64,000 bases of DNA from Thauera sp. K11 (GTDB lineage Bacteria; Pseudomonadota; Gammaproteobacteria; Burkholderiales; Rhodocyclaceae), in NCBI RefSeq assembly GCF_002354895.1, contig NZ_CP023440.1:76964-140963 (forward strand). Reading direction: 5' to 3'. Positions 36,982 to 46,540 of this stretch are shown piece after piece; position 1 is the first letter of the stretch; each line of letters starts with the position of its first letter. The position numbers were made by a program, and so were the translations under genes. The notes beneath the pieces are model-generated. The model worked only from the letters and a program-made list of their open reading frames with translations. It made no database searches and had not been told where the DNA came from.

Positions 36982-37428
36982 ATGCCGCTTGCCCTGTCCC
37001 CGTTCCGCCTCAAGCACCTCGGGCAGCCCGCCGTGCGTGCGCTCTGCCTGCTCGCACTGCTGGCGCTCGTCCTGCTGGCACCGCAACTGGCCCTCGCTTC
37101 GGAGGGCACCGGGGGTTCGTTGCCGTACGAGAGCTGGCTCACGAACCTGCGCAACTCGGTCACCGGACCGGTCGCCTTCACCCTGTCGCTGATCGGCATC
37201 GTCGTCGCCGGCGGCATGCTGATCTTCGGCGGTGAGCTCACCGCGTTTTTCCGCACGCTGATTTTCATCGTGCTGGTCATGGCGCTGCTGGTAGGTGCGC
37301 AAAACATGATGAGTTCCTTCTTCGGCCGGGGCGCGGAGATCGCCGCGGCAAGCGGGGGCGCGGCCGAAGCCGTGCGGGTGCCGGCCGTGCAGGCCGGTAC
37401 GGCGATGTCGACGGCGCAGGCGGTGTGA
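36982..37428 (+). CDS. trbC: TrbC, pilin precursor of the cyclic-pilin type
   Basis: Pilus subunit (VirB2 class), 148 residues. The leader ends [10 protein letters not shown] before Ser40. The mature segment starts [20 protein letters not shown], has two membrane helices (about 60-80 and 88-107) and reaches Gly117 in FFGRG, followed by AEIA and a tail to be removed. The Ser-to-Gly segment is exactly 78 residues, as in the RK2 pilin that is closed head-to-tail. GAAGGAG precedes the ATG. Confidence 0.93.
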   Translation: MPLALSPFRLKHLGQPAVRALCLLALLALVLLAPQLALASEGTGGSLPYESWLTNLRNSVTGPVAFTLSLIGIVVAGGMLIFGGELTAFFRTLIFIVLVMALLVGAQNMMSSFFGRGAEIAAASGGAAEAVRVPAVQAGTAMSTAQAV

Positions 37429-37429
37429 C

Positions 37430-37741
37430 ATGGCGCTGCGCACGATCCCGCTTCGCCGCGCCGGCAACCGGCACAACCTCTTCATGGGCGGGGATCGCGA
37501 ACTGGTGATGTTCGCGGGCCTGCTGGCCGGTGCGCTCATCTTCAGCGCGCAGGACCTGCGCGCCACCGTATTCGGGGTCATGCTGTGGGTGGTGGCGCTC
37601 TTCATGCTGCGGCTGATGGCCAAAGCCGATCCGAAGCTGCGCCACGTCTATCTGCGCCACCGCCGCTATAGGGGCTACTACCCGGCGCGTTCGACCCCTT
37701 TCCGTGACAACACGGCCGCCCAGGGGAAGCAGTACACATGA
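37430..37741 (+). CDS. trbD: TrbD, VirB3-type inner-membrane protein
   Basis: A 103-residue protein with two closely spaced membrane helices (ELVMFAGLLAGALIF and FGVMLWVVALFMLRLM) after a basic N-terminus (LRTIPLRRAGNRHNLFMGGD), as in the VirB3/TrbD family that partners the TrbE ATPase. It starts 1 bp after the trbC stop and overlaps trbE by ATGA, so it is tightly coupled on both sides. Confidence 0.92.
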   Translation: MALRTIPLRRAGNRHNLFMGGDRELVMFAGLLAGALIFSAQDLRATVFGVMLWVVALFMLRLMAKADPKLRHVYLRHRRYRGYYPARSTPFRDNTAAQGKQYT

Positions 37742-40305
37742 TCGCGGCCATTGCCTTCGTCGTAGCGGGGCTGGGCGCCGCCTTGCTGCTGATCCTGGTG
37801 GCCCGCATCCGCGCGGTCGAGGCCCGGGTGCAGCTCCGGCGGCATCGGTCCCGGGACGCGGGCCTCGCCGATCTGCTCAACTACGCCGCGGTGGTCGATG
37901 ACGGCGTGATCGTGGGCAAGAACGGTGCCTTCATGGCCGCGTGGTGCTATCGGGGCGAGGACAACGCCAGCCGCACCGATGAGGCGCGCGAGCAGGTGTC
38001 GGTTCGCCTCAACCAGGCGCTGGCGGGTCTGGGCAGCGGCTGGATGGTGCATGTCGATGCGGTGCGCCGGCCCGCACCGGGCTACCCCGAGCGCGGGCGT
38101 TCGCATTTCCCGGATGCGGTGTCGGCGGCGATCGACGAGGAACGGCGGCGCCTCTTCGAGCGTCTGGGCACGATGTACGAGGGCTATTTCGTGCTGACGC
38201 TCACCTGGTTCCCGCCGGTGCTGGCGCAACGCAAGTTCGTCGAGCTGATGTTCGACGACGACGCGATCGCGCCGGACCACACGGCGCGCACGATGAATCT
38301 CATCGCGCAGTTCAGGCGCGAGATCGCGGCCATCGAAAGCCGTCTGTCCGCGGCGGTGACGCTCACGCGGCTGCGGGGCGAGCCGAGGGTCGAGGAAGAC
38401 GGATCGACCGTCACCCATGACGCCTTCCTTGGCTGGCTGCAGTGCTGTCTCACCGGCGCCCATCACCCGGTGCGGCTGCCGGCCAACCCGATGTATCTCG
38501 ATGCGGTGATCGGTGGTCAGGAGCTGTGGGGCGGGGTGGTGCCACGTATTGGCCGCCAGTTCATTCAGGTGGTGGCGATCGAAGGTTTTCCGCTGGAATC
38601 CGCGCCGGGGCTGCTCACCGCCCTGGGCGAGCTGCCGTGCGCCTACCGTTGGTCGAGCCGCTTCATCTTCATGGATCCGCACGAGGCCGTGCGCCACCTC
38701 GAGCGCTACCGCAAGAAGTGGCGGCAGAAGGTGCGCGGCTTCTTCGATCAGGTCTTCAACACCCACCTCGGACCCATCGATCAGGATGCGCTGTCGATGG
38801 TCGCCGACGCTGAAGCGGCGATCGCCGAGGTCAATAGCGGCCTGGTGGCGCAGGGCTACTACACCAGCGTGGTGGTGCTGATGGACGAGGATCGGGATGC
38901 GCTCGAGGCCTCGGCCCGCCTGATCGAGAAGGCGATCAACCGGCTGGGCTTTGTGGCCCGCATCGAGACGATCAACACGCTCGATGCTTTTCTGGGGAGC
39001 CTGCCCGGTCACGGCGTCGAGAACGTGCGCCGGCCGCTCATCAACACGATGAACCTGGCCGATCTGCTGCCGACCTCCTCGATCTGGACCGGCAGCCCGG
39101 AGGCGCCTTGCCCGCTCTATCCGTCGGGCGCGCCTGCGCTGATGCACGGCGTGACGCAGGGGGCCACGCCGTTCCGGCTGAACCTGCACGTGCGCGATCT
39201 CGGCCATACCTTTATGTTCGGCCCGACCGGCGCGGGCAAATCCGCGCACCTGGCGCTGATCGCCGCGCAGTTGCGCCGCTATGCGGGCATGTCGATCTAT
39301 GCGTTCGACAAGGGTCTGTCGCTCTACGCGCTCACCCGCGCGGTCGGCGGACAGCACTACGCGGTCGCCTCCGACGACGGGCGGCTCGCCTTCTGCCCGC
39401 TGCAGTTCCTCGAGTCCAGAGGGGATCGTGCCTGGGCCATGGAGTGGATCGAGACGGTTCTGGCGCTCAACGGCGTGGAGGCCACGCCGGCCCAGCGCAA
39501 CGAGATCGGTCACGCCATCCTGAGCATGCAGCGCAGTGGCGCGCGCACGCTGTCCGAATTTTCGGTGACGATCCAGGACGAAGCGATCCGCCAGGCGATC
39601 CGGCAGTACACGGTCGATGGCGCGATGGGCCACCTGCTCGACGCCGAGGAAGACGGCCTGGCGCTGGCCGGTTTCACCACCTTCGAGCTTGAGGAGCTGC
39701 TCGCGCTCGGCGAGAAATATGCGCTGCCGGTACTGCTGTATCTGTTCCGTCGCATCGAGCGCAGCCTGAGCGGCCAGCCCGCGGCGATCCTGCTGGACGA
39801 AGCCTGGGTGATGCTGGGGCATCCGGTGTTTCGCGCCAAGATCCGCGAATGGCTCAAGGTGCTGCGTAAGGCCAACTGCCTCGTGCTGATGGCGACCCAG
39901 AGCCTGTCGGATGCGGCCAACAGCGGGCTGCTCGACGTGATCGTGGAATCCACCGCGACCAAGATCTTCCTGCCCAATGTTTTCGCACGCGATCCGGACA
40001 CGGCGGCGCTCTACCGGCGCATGGGCCTGAACACGCGGCAGATCGAGATCCTGGCGAGCGCGGTGCCCAAGCGCCAGTACTACTACGTGTCCGAGTCCGG
40101 CCACCGGCTCTACGAGCTGGCGCTGGGCCCGATCGCACTCGCCTTTGTTGGGGCAACCGACAAGGCATCGGTGGCCGCCATCCAGCGCCTCGAGGCGCGC
40201 GTCGGCGAGCGCTGGGTGCACGAATGGCTGGCCGCCAGGGGCCTGACGATCAACGATCAACGCGACGACGGGGACCCCGTCGATGCAATCCGGGAGGCCG
40301 CATGA
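37738..40305 (+). CDS. trbE: TrbE, VirB4-type secretion ATPase
   Basis: Large assembly ATPase of the mating-pair apparatus, 855 residues. An N-terminal membrane anchor (IAAIAFVVAGLGAALLLILV) is followed by the CagE/TrbE domain and the ATPase half with Walker A TFMFGPTGAGKSAHLALIA and Walker B PAAILLDEAWVMLGHPVF, then MATQSLSDAANSGLLDVIVE. No defects seen. Overlaps trbD (ATGA) and trbF (ATGA). Confidence 0.95.
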   Translation: MIAAIAFVVAGLGAALLLILVARIRAVEARVQLRRHRSRDAGLADLLNYAAVVDDGVIVGKNGAFMAAWCYRGEDNASRTDEAREQVSVRLNQALAGLGSGWMVHVDAVRRPAPGYPERGRSHFPDAVSAAIDEERRRLFERLGTMYEGYFVLTLTWFPPVLAQRKFVELMFDDDAIAPDHTARTMNLIAQFRREIAAIESRLSAAVTLTRLRGEPRVEEDGSTVTHDAFLGWLQCCLTGAHHPVRLPANPMYLDAVIGGQELWGGVVPRIGRQFIQVVAIEGFPLESAPGLLTALGELPCAYRWSSRFIFMDPHEAVRHLERYRKKWRQKVRGFFDQVFNTHLGPIDQDALSMVADAEAAIAEVNSGLVAQGYYTSVVVLMDEDRDALEASARLIEKAINRLGFVARIETINTLDAFLGSLPGHGVENVRRPLINTMNLADLLPTSSIWTGSPEAPCPLYPSGAPALMHGVTQGATPFRLNLHVRDLGHTFMFGPTGAGKSAHLALIAAQLRRYAGMSIYAFDKGLSLYALTRAVGGQHYAVASDDGRLAFCPLQFLESRGDRAWAMEWIETVLALNGVEATPAQRNEIGHAILSMQRSGARTLSEFSVTIQDEAIRQAIRQYTVDGAMGHLLDAEEDGLALAGFTTFELEELLALGEKYALPVLLYLFRRIERSLSGQPAAILLDEAWVMLGHPVFRAKIREWLKVLRKANCLVLMATQSLSDAANSGLLDVIVESTATKIFLPNVFARDPDTAALYRRMGLNTRQIEILASAVPKRQYYYVSESGHRLYELALGPIALAFVGATDKASVAAIQRLEARVGERWVHEWLAARGLTINDQRDDGDPVDAIREAA

Positions 40306-41102
40306 GTCTGGCTGATACCGTCAAGGGGTGGCGCTTCCGGCGGCCGTCCGCATCGGGGCGCGACGCGACCGCGCCGTCGCACGGCTCTGAGGCGCCCGCA
40401 TCGGGCGATTCGCCCGGCGCGCGGCGCACTGGCGACACCGACAACCCGTATCTCGCGGCGCGGCGCACCTGGAACGAGCATGTCGGCTCGGTGATCGCTC
40501 AAACCCAGACTTGGCAGGTGATCGGCCTGCTGTCGCTGCTGATCGCGCTGGCGGCCGTCGGTGGGCTGATCCACATCGGCAGCCAGTCGAAGTTCATCCC
40601 CTACGTGGTGGAAGTCGACAAGCACGGCCAGACGGTGGCTGCCGGACCGCTGACCGCCGCCGCGAAGGCCGACCCGCGCGTGGTGCATGCCGCGGTGGCC
40701 GAGTTCATTGGGGACGCCCGCATCGTGACGCCCGATGTGGCCCTGCAGCGCAAGGCCGTGTTCCGCGTGTATGCCAAGCTCGCGCCCAACGATCCGGCCA
40801 CCGCGAAGATGAACGAGTGGCTCAACGGCCACGCCGAGGCGACTCCGTTCAGGCGCGCGGAAAAGGAAATGGTCAGCGTCGAGATCCGGACCGTCCTGCC
40901 CCAATCGCCCGACACCTGGCAGGTCGATTGGGTGGAGACGCGCCGCGACCGGCAGGGCACGGTGATGGGAGAGCCCGCCACGATGCGCGCGCTGGTCACG
41001 GTGTACACGGCTGAAGTGTCCGGCCAGACGACTGACGAGCAGTTGCGCAACAACCCGATGAGCCTGTTCGTCCGCGACTTCGCCTGGTCGCGGATTCTGT
41101 GA
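40302..41102 (+). CDS. trbF: TrbF, VirB8-type scaffold protein
   Basis: A 266-residue bitopic inner-membrane protein. A basic, low-complexity cytoplasmic tail (about 1-45), NPYLAARRTWNEHVGSVIAQ, one membrane helix (VIGLLSLLIALAAVGGLIHI) and a periplasmic NTF2-like VirB8 domain ending ELRNNPMSLF-like (QLRNNPMSLFVRDFAWSRIL). The ATG overlaps the trbE stop. Confidence 0.93.
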   Translation: MSLADTVKGWRFRRPSASGRDATAPSHGSEAPASGDSPGARRTGDTDNPYLAARRTWNEHVGSVIAQTQTWQVIGLLSLLIALAAVGGLIHIGSQSKFIPYVVEVDKHGQTVAAGPLTAAAKADPRVVHAAVAEFIGDARIVTPDVALQRKAVFRVYAKLAPNDPATAKMNEWLNGHAEATPFRRAEKEMVSVEIRTVLPQSPDTWQVDWVETRRDRQGTVMGEPATMRALVTVYTAEVSGQTTDEQLRNNPMSLFVRDFAWSRIL

Positions 41103-41118
41103 AGCGAGGGGGGCGACG

Positions 41119-42015
41119 ATGCAAAAGCACCTGTGTGCGGTGATCCTCGGCGCGATGGTGGGTGCGCCCGTGGTGGCGGCGCCCGGCGACGAGCTGGCCG
41201 ACAAGTACTTCTCCGGGAAGAACCCGGAACTGACCGCGCCCGAGCGCGAGGCGCTGCGTATCGCCAAGCGGTGGGGCGGCAGTGCGGCGTCGGGTGTGAA
41301 GCCGGTGGCGGGCCCGGACGGAGCGGTGCGCTTTCTCTTTGGGGCGCAGCAGCCCAGCATCGTGTGTGCGGTGCTGCAGGTCTGCGATATCGCCCTGCAA
41401 GCGGGCGAGCAGGTCAATTCGATTCATCTGGGCGACACCGCGCGCTGGACCGTCGAGCCCGCGATCACCGGCAGTGGCGCGACCGAGACCCAGCACCTGA
41501 TCGTGAAGCCGATGGATGTGGGCCTGATGACGAGCCTCGTCGTTACCACCAACCGGCGCACCTATCACCTGAAGCTGCGCTCGCACCGCACCGAGTACAT
41601 GCCGCAGGTCGCGTTCACCTACCCTGAGGAGGCGCACGCCAAATGGGAGGCGATCCGCAGCCGAGAGGCGCGCGAGCGTGACGCCCAGACGCTGCCGCAC
41701 ACCGGCGAATACCTCGGGAATCTGTCCTTCGACTACGAGGTGGCGGGCGCCGCGCGCTGGAAACCGGTGCGCGTCTATAACGACGGTCGCAAGACCATCA
41801 TCGAGATGCCCGCGTCGATGGCGCACACCGAGGCGCCGACCCTGCTGGTCGTGCGCAAGGATGGCGGGCTCTTTACTGAGGATGAAACGGTGCTGGTGAA
41901 CTATCGCGTCCAGGGCGGGCGTTACATCGTCGACACCGTCTTCGACAAGGCCATCCTGATCGCAGGGGTGGGCGGTGGCCAGGACCGGGTGACCCTCACC
42001 CGGACGGGGAAATGA
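41119..42015 (+). CDS. trbG: TrbG, VirB9-type outer-membrane core component
   Basis: A 298-residue periplasmic/outer-membrane core protein with a signal peptide (LCAVILGAMVGAPVVA) and the CagX/VirB9 domain: PAITGSGATETQHLIVKPMD, VTTNRRTYHLKLRSHR and, near the C-terminus, NYRVQGGRYIVDTVFDKA then LIAGVGGGQDRVTLTR. GGGGGCGACG precedes the ATG. Confidence 0.94.
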   Translation: MQKHLCAVILGAMVGAPVVAAPGDELADKYFSGKNPELTAPEREALRIAKRWGGSAASGVKPVAGPDGAVRFLFGAQQPSIVCAVLQVCDIALQAGEQVNSIHLGDTARWTVEPAITGSGATETQHLIVKPMDVGLMTSLVVTTNRRTYHLKLRSHRTEYMPQVAFTYPEEAHAKWEAIRSREARERDAQTLPHTGEYLGNLSFDYEVAGAARWKPVRVYNDGRKTIIEMPASMAHTEAPTLLVVRKDGGLFTEDETVLVNYRVQGGRYIVDTVFDKAILIAGVGGGQDRVTLTRTGK

Positions 42016-42494
42016 CCATGACACGACGTCTCCCCCTGACCGGCCTCGTGCTCGCGGTGTGGGTGCTGGGCGGTTGCGCCACGGGCAGGCCGTACGGCAA
42101 CTTCGTCGCGACCTCGGCCGCACTCGATCAGCCCGCGCTCGCCGCGCAGGCGACCCGGCAACTGGCAGCGCTGTGGCCGCCGGCCCGGACCCGGTTCGCG
42201 CTGACGCAGCCCGCGGCGGACACGTTTGGCGCTGCGCTCGTCGGGCAGTTGCGCGCCGCGGGCTATGCCGTTCAGGAGGCGGCCGCGGGGAGCCCCGCGC
42301 TGGGCACGGCGCCGGTCGATCCGGCAGCCGGCTTGACGTCGGAAGCGCTGACGCTGCGTTACGTGCTGGATCACGACGCGGGCACGGACCTCTATCGGCT
42401 GACCCTCTCGGTAGGCGAGCAGTCGATCACGCGGGCCTACCTGGTGCAGGGCGGCACGGCGAGACCGGCTGGCGCCTGGGTGCGCAGGGAGTGA
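42012..42494 (+). CDS. trbH: TrbH, VirB7-like lipoprotein
   Basis: A 160-residue lipoprotein with a lipobox VWVLGGCATG after a short leader. The C-terminal half (LRYVLDHDAGTDLYRLTLSV, SITRAYLVQGGTARPAGAW) is conserved in TrbH proteins. The start overlaps the trbG stop (ATGA). It is expected to stabilise the TrbG/TrbI core at the outer membrane. Confidence 0.9.
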   Translation: MTMTRRLPLTGLVLAVWVLGGCATGRPYGNFVATSAALDQPALAAQATRQLAALWPPARTRFALTQPAADTFGAALVGQLRAAGYAVQEAAAGSPALGTAPVDPAAGLTSEALTLRYVLDHDAGTDLYRLTLSVGEQSITRAYLVQGGTARPAGAWVRRE

Positions 42495-42499
42495 ATCCG

Positions 42500-43903
42500 A
42501 TGCGCGACACCGATGATCCCATGGCCCCCGAAGCCTCGCCCGGGACGCTCACGACGCGCTCGGGCGTGCGCCGGGTCAACAATCTGCCGATGTATCTGAT
42601 GGGGGGCGTCATGATCGCCTTCCTGGTGATCATGATGATGGTGGCGGCCGATCGGGCGGCCCGGCAGCACACGCCCGCCGGCGAACCGGCCGGGAAAGCG
42701 GGCAGCACCGCGATGTTCGCCCGGGAGATCGCGGGCGAGCAGACTGGCGGGATCATTCCCCCCGCCCCTCGACTGATCCCGCCCGCGCTGGACACGGCGC
42801 CCGCCCGGGGCTCGGTCTCGGAGCCGATCCTGATCGCCCGCCCGGACGATCTGGACGCGCCGCCCCGGCCGCCCGATCGCAGCGGACCGGTGCAGCCCGC
42901 GCGCGATGAGGAAGCCGAGCGCATCCGTATGGCCAAGCTCCAGCGCCTCGAGGAAGCGGCCAGGGCCCCAACCGGTGTGCCCGTCGGCGCCCCGCGCAGT
43001 GCCGCTTCCGCGCCGACCGGTGTTGCCCGTTCGTCGTCTTCGCGCGAGGACGTACGGGCGCGGCTCGCGGCGCTGCGCCAACAGGCCGAGGGCGCCCGCG
43101 GCGACGATCCCACCGCAGCCTATCAGGCGCGCCTGGCGCAGATCCGCAGCCAGCTCAACACCGGCGCCGGCACCCCGGCCACGAGTGGGGGTGGCGCACC
43201 CTCCCTGCTTCAGGGGGCCGGTGGCGGACGTCACGCCCTGGCCTCGTTCGGCCAGGCAGGAGCGGGCGACCGCTGGGCGATGGACGCCCAGCCCGAGGCG
43301 CCGCGCACGCCGTTCGAACTGCGAGCCGGGTTCGTCGTGCCTGCGACGCTCATTTCGGGGATCAACTCCGATCTGCCGGGCCAGATCATGGCGCAGGTCG
43401 CGCAGCCCGTGTATGACACGCCGACCGGCCGGCATCTGCTGATCCCGCAAGGCGCGCGCCTCATCGGCGCCTACTCGAGCGAGGTCGCCTACGGGCAGGC
43501 GCGCGTGCTGGTGGCCTGGCAGCGCATCGTGTTTCCGGACGGCAAGGCGATGGACATCGGGGCGATGCCCGGCGCTGACAGCGCCGGGTACGCCGGCTTC
43601 AACGATCAGGTGAACAACCACTACGTGCGCACCTTCGCCTCCGCCTTCCTGATGTCGGCGGTGACGGCTGGCATCGCCCTGAGCCAGGACCGGGGCGGGC
43701 GCACAGACCATCGCGACACACAGCGTGCCGGCGACGCCCTGAGCGAAGCGCTGGGTCAGCAGCTCGGCCAGGTCACGGCGCAGATGATCGCGAAGAACCT
43801 GAACATCTCACCGACGCTCGCGATCCGTCCCGGCTACCGCTTCAACGTGATCGTGACGAAGGACATGACGTTCTCGAAGCCGTACCAGTCATTCGATTAC
43901 TGA
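42500..43903 (+). CDS. trbI: TrbI, VirB10-type energy-coupling core protein
   Basis: A 467-residue protein spanning the envelope: cytoplasmic N-terminus, membrane helix near residues 35-55 (LMGGVMIAFLVIMMMVAADR), a long Pro/Arg/Ala-rich periplasmic linker (about 60-250) and a C-terminal VirB10 domain (RAGFVVPATLISGINSDLPG, TGRHLLIPQGARLIGAYSSE, FPDGKAMDIGAMPGADSAGY). The ATG at 42500 was chosen; earlier in-frame codons lack homology. Length matches RK2 TrbI. Confidence 0.94.
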   Translation: MRDTDDPMAPEASPGTLTTRSGVRRVNNLPMYLMGGVMIAFLVIMMMVAADRAARQHTPAGEPAGKAGSTAMFAREIAGEQTGGIIPPAPRLIPPALDTAPARGSVSEPILIARPDDLDAPPRPPDRSGPVQPARDEEAERIRMAKLQRLEEAARAPTGVPVGAPRSAASAPTGVARSSSSREDVRARLAALRQQAEGARGDDPTAAYQARLAQIRSQLNTGAGTPATSGGGAPSLLQGAGGGRHALASFGQAGAGDRWAMDAQPEAPRTPFELRAGFVVPATLISGINSDLPGQIMAQVAQPVYDTPTGRHLLIPQGARLIGAYSSEVAYGQARVLVAWQRIVFPDGKAMDIGAMPGADSAGYAGFNDQVNNHYVRTFASAFLMSAVTAGIALSQDRGGRTDHRDTQRAGDALSEALGQQLGQVTAQMIAKNLNISPTLAIRPGYRFNVIVTKDMTFSKPYQSFDY

Positions 43904-43921
43904 CCCGAAGGAGGAGCCCTC

Positions 43922-44683
43922 ATGAAGATGCAATGCCGAGTCGCGCGCGCCGCTCTCGTTGTGGCGCTGGCTGCCGGCCCCGTCACGGCGCATGCCGGCG
44001 GGATCCCGGTCATCGACGGGGCGAACCTGTCGCAGACGGTCATGACCGCCATCGAGAGCGTGGCCCAGACGCTCAAGCAGATCGAGCAGTACCAGACCCA
44101 GCTCCAGCAGTACGAGAATCAGTTGCAGAACACGGTGGCGCCGGCGGCCTACATCTGGGACCGCGCGCAGGCGACCATCAACGGGCTGATGGGCGCGGTC
44201 GACACGCTGAACTACTACAAGTCGCAGCTCGGCAGCGTCGATGCGTATCTCGGGAAATTCCAGGACGTCGCCTATTACCGCGGCTCGCCGTGCTTCTCGC
44301 CGGCCGGCTGCAGCGAGGCCGAGCGGGCGGCCATGCAGGAAAACCGGCGCCTGGCGGCCGAGTCGCAGAAGAAGGCCAACGATGCGCTGTTCCGGGGACT
44401 GGACCGGCAGCAGGATGCGCTGAGGGCCGATGCCCGCACGCTGGAGCAGCTTCAGTCGGGCGCCCAGGGGGCGGGCGGCCAGATGCAGGCCCTGGGCTAT
44501 GCGAATCAGCTTGCGAGCCAGCAGGCCAACCAGCTCCTGCAGATTCGTGCGCTGCTGATCGCCCAGCAGAACGCGGTGGCGGCCCGTATGCAGGCGGAGG
44601 CCGACAGAGAGGCGCAGATTATCGCAGCGGATGAGCAATTTCGACGTGGCACATATCGGCCCAGTTCTGGGCAGACCTGGTAG
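43922..44683 (+). CDS. trbJ: TrbJ, VirB5-type minor pilus protein
   Basis: A 253-residue secreted protein: signal peptide (ARAALVVALAAGPVTAHA), then IPVIDGANLSQTVMTAIESV and long Gln-rich helices (QTLKQIEQYQTQLQQYENQL) typical of TrbJ/VirB5. GGAGGAG precedes the ATG. In IncP plasmids the trbJ-trbK pair is linked to entry exclusion. Confidence 0.93.
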   Translation: MKMQCRVARAALVVALAAGPVTAHAGGIPVIDGANLSQTVMTAIESVAQTLKQIEQYQTQLQQYENQLQNTVAPAAYIWDRAQATINGLMGAVDTLNYYKSQLGSVDAYLGKFQDVAYYRGSPCFSPAGCSEAERAAMQENRRLAAESQKKANDALFRGLDRQQDALRADARTLEQLQSGAQGAGGQMQALGYANQLASQQANQLLQIRALLIAQQNAVAARMQAEADREAQIIAADEQFRRGTYRPSSGQTW

Positions 44684-44697
44684 AGGGAGTGGGACAA

Positions 44698-44928
44698 ATG
44701 AATCAGTACGTGAATTTGACAGCGGCTGCTTTCACGATTGCACTGTTGTCCGGCTGCTCGCCGCAGACCCCACAGGAAACAAAGGGTAGGGAGGTGCCTG
44801 TAGTAAGCGACGAGAACTGCAGACCGGAGAACATCAAGCAGATCCAGGACGAGAAGGTGCGGCAGACGTTTGCCGATACCTGCGCACGTCGTGGCGGCTT
44901 CAAGGCCAGTTCCGGAAAGAACTACTGA
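44698..44928 (+). CDS. trbK: TrbK, entry-exclusion lipoprotein
   Basis: A 76-residue lipoprotein with lipobox TIALLSGCSPQ and a conserved C-terminal block (VVSDENCRPENIKQIQDEKV, RQTFADTCARRGGFKASSGK) containing two cysteines. It should block entry of related plasmids into cells already carrying this one. GAGGGAG lies upstream of the ATG at 44698. Its DNA is visibly less GC-rich than trbJ before it. Confidence 0.88.
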   Translation: MNQYVNLTAAAFTIALLSGCSPQTPQETKGREVPVVSDENCRPENIKQIQDEKVRQTFADTCARRGGFKASSGKNY

Positions 44929-44938
44929 GGGACAGACC

Positions 44939-46540
44939 GTGAAGCTGCCAATCATTTGTAGAGCGCTGCGGTTACTGTCGGCCGTCTGGCTGGCGCTTCT
45001 CGTCCCGAACGCACATGCCGCCATCGACAACGCGGACGTACTTGATAGCGTCCTGACGCGCTATCAGACCGCAGCAAGCGGCTGGGCGGACACCATCATC
45101 AGTTCTGCATCCTGGCTCTTCTGGCTGCTGGTCGCCATCTCTATGGTTTGGACGTTCGGGATGATGGCCTTGCGTAGGGCGGACCTGGGTGAGTTCTTTG
45201 CTGAGTTCGTGAGGTTCACAATATTCACCGGCTTCTTCTGGTGGCTCCTGATGAATGGCCCGAACTTCGCCAAATCGATTATGGATAGCTTGCGACAGAT
45301 CGGAGGCAATGCGACCGGCCTCGGTACAAGACTTTCGCCTTCCGGGGTAGTAGACGTGGGCTTTGCCATTTTCAATAAGGTAATCGACCAGTCGTCGATG
45401 TGGTCACCTGTAAATAGTGCGGCGGGAATCATCATTGCGGCGATCATCCTGGTGGTCTTGGCGCTGGTGGGCGTCAACATGCTGGTACTGCTCGCGTCCG
45501 GGTGGGTTCTCGCGTATGCCGGCGTGTTCTTCTTAGGGTTCGGCGGGTCGCGCTGGACGTCGGACATGGCGATCAGCTACTACAAGACTGTGCTGAGCGT
45601 CGCTGCCCAACTCCTTGTCATGGTGCTCATCGTCGGTATCGGAAAGACCTTTCTCGACGACTACTACGCGCGAATGAGCGAAGGCATAACGATTAAGGAG
45701 CTGGGGGTCATGCTGATTGTCTCCATCATCTTGCTCCTGTTGGTCAATAAGCTCCCAAGCCTGGTCTCCGGCATCATCACCGGCGCCAGCATCAGCCACG
45801 CCGGCATCGGCAGTTTCGGCGCAGGCGCGGCGGTGGGGGCTGCCGGGATGGCAGCGGCTGCAGCGGCGACGGGCAGCGCGATGCTGGCTGCGAGTGCTGC
45901 GAACGCTGCCGGCGGTGCGCAAGCCATAAGGGCGGCGATCGCGAAGGGCAACGAAAACGTGCAGTCCGGCGCCGACGTGCTCACCAGCCTGTGGGGTGGT
46001 GGGTACGACGGGGGAGACACGGGCGAGCGTGCCAAAAATCACATGTCGTACGCCGAGGCCGCTGGCATTTCATATCCCAACAGCACTCCGATTGATTCGG
46101 CAGGGCAGGGTGGGAACGTCAGGGGCAGACAGCAGGCGAGGAACGACCAGTCAGGCAAGACAAGCGCATCTAGGGACCGCGTTGGCGCGAGCAGTACGCG
46201 GAATACCGAGGGTCGTTCGCAACCGGACTCGGGTGGGCTGATGGCCTCGGTCGCGAAAGCCGGATTGATCGCCGCGGATACCGCCGCGAACCTGGCCAAA
46301 GGCACCGCGCAGGTCGCCAAAGACGCGCTGGCCGGAACCACAGAGGCTGCACTGGACCGCATCGCCGAAACACCAGGCGGCAGGATCGCGGCCGCCATCA
46401 AAGGTGCGGCTGCGCCCGAAGGCGCGCATGGCGCGGCGCCGACGTTCGAGGGCAACACCCTCGCGGGCGCAGACACCAGCGGCATCGACGTGGAAGCGGA
46501 AGTCGCGGCGTTCGTCAATCGCGACACCCGATCCGCATGA
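44939..46540 (+). CDS. trbL: TrbL, VirB6-type polytopic membrane protein
   Basis: A 533-residue inner-membrane channel component. Signal-like first helix (LLSAVWLALLVPNAHA), then about six membrane segments to residue 290 (SWLFWLLVAISMVWTFGMMA, AGIIIAAIILVVLALVGVNM, LGVMLIVSIILLLLVNKLPS), then a long Ala/Gly-rich hydrophilic tail. The start is GTG at 44939 with GAGGGA upstream. The first half is relatively AT-rich and the last half is strongly GC-rich, with the change near 45770. Confidence 0.92.
   Translation: MKLPIICRALRLLSAVWLALLVPNAHAAIDNADVLDSVLTRYQTAASGWADTIISSASWLFWLLVAISMVWTFGMMALRRADLGEFFAEFVRFTIFTGFFWWLLMNGPNFAKSIMDSLRQIGGNATGLGTRLSPSGVVDVGFAIFNKVIDQSSMWSPVNSAAGIIIAAIILVVLALVGVNMLVLLASGWVLAYAGVFFLGFGGSRWTSDMAISYYKTVLSVAAQLLVMVLIVGIGKTFLDDYYARMSEGITIKELGVMLIVSIILLLLVNKLPSLVSGIITGASISHAGIGSFGAGAAVGAAGMAAAAAATGSAMLAASAANAAGGAQAIRAAIAKGNENVQSGADVLTSLWGGGYDGGDTGERAKNHMSYAEAAGISYPNSTPIDSAGQGGNVRGRQQARNDQSGKTSASRDRVGASSTRNTEGRSQPDSGGLMASVAKAGLIAADTAANLAKGTAQVAKDALAGTTEAALDRIAETPGGRIAAAIKGAAAPEGAHGAAPTFEGNTLAGADTSGIDVEAEVAAFVNRDTRSA

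Noticed and set aside
37678..40260. Very long open frame (860 codons) on the minus strand opposite trbE
   Set aside because: GC-rich shadow of trbE; composition dominated by Arg, His and Gly, no motifs, and trbE on the plus strand has complete ATPase signatures.
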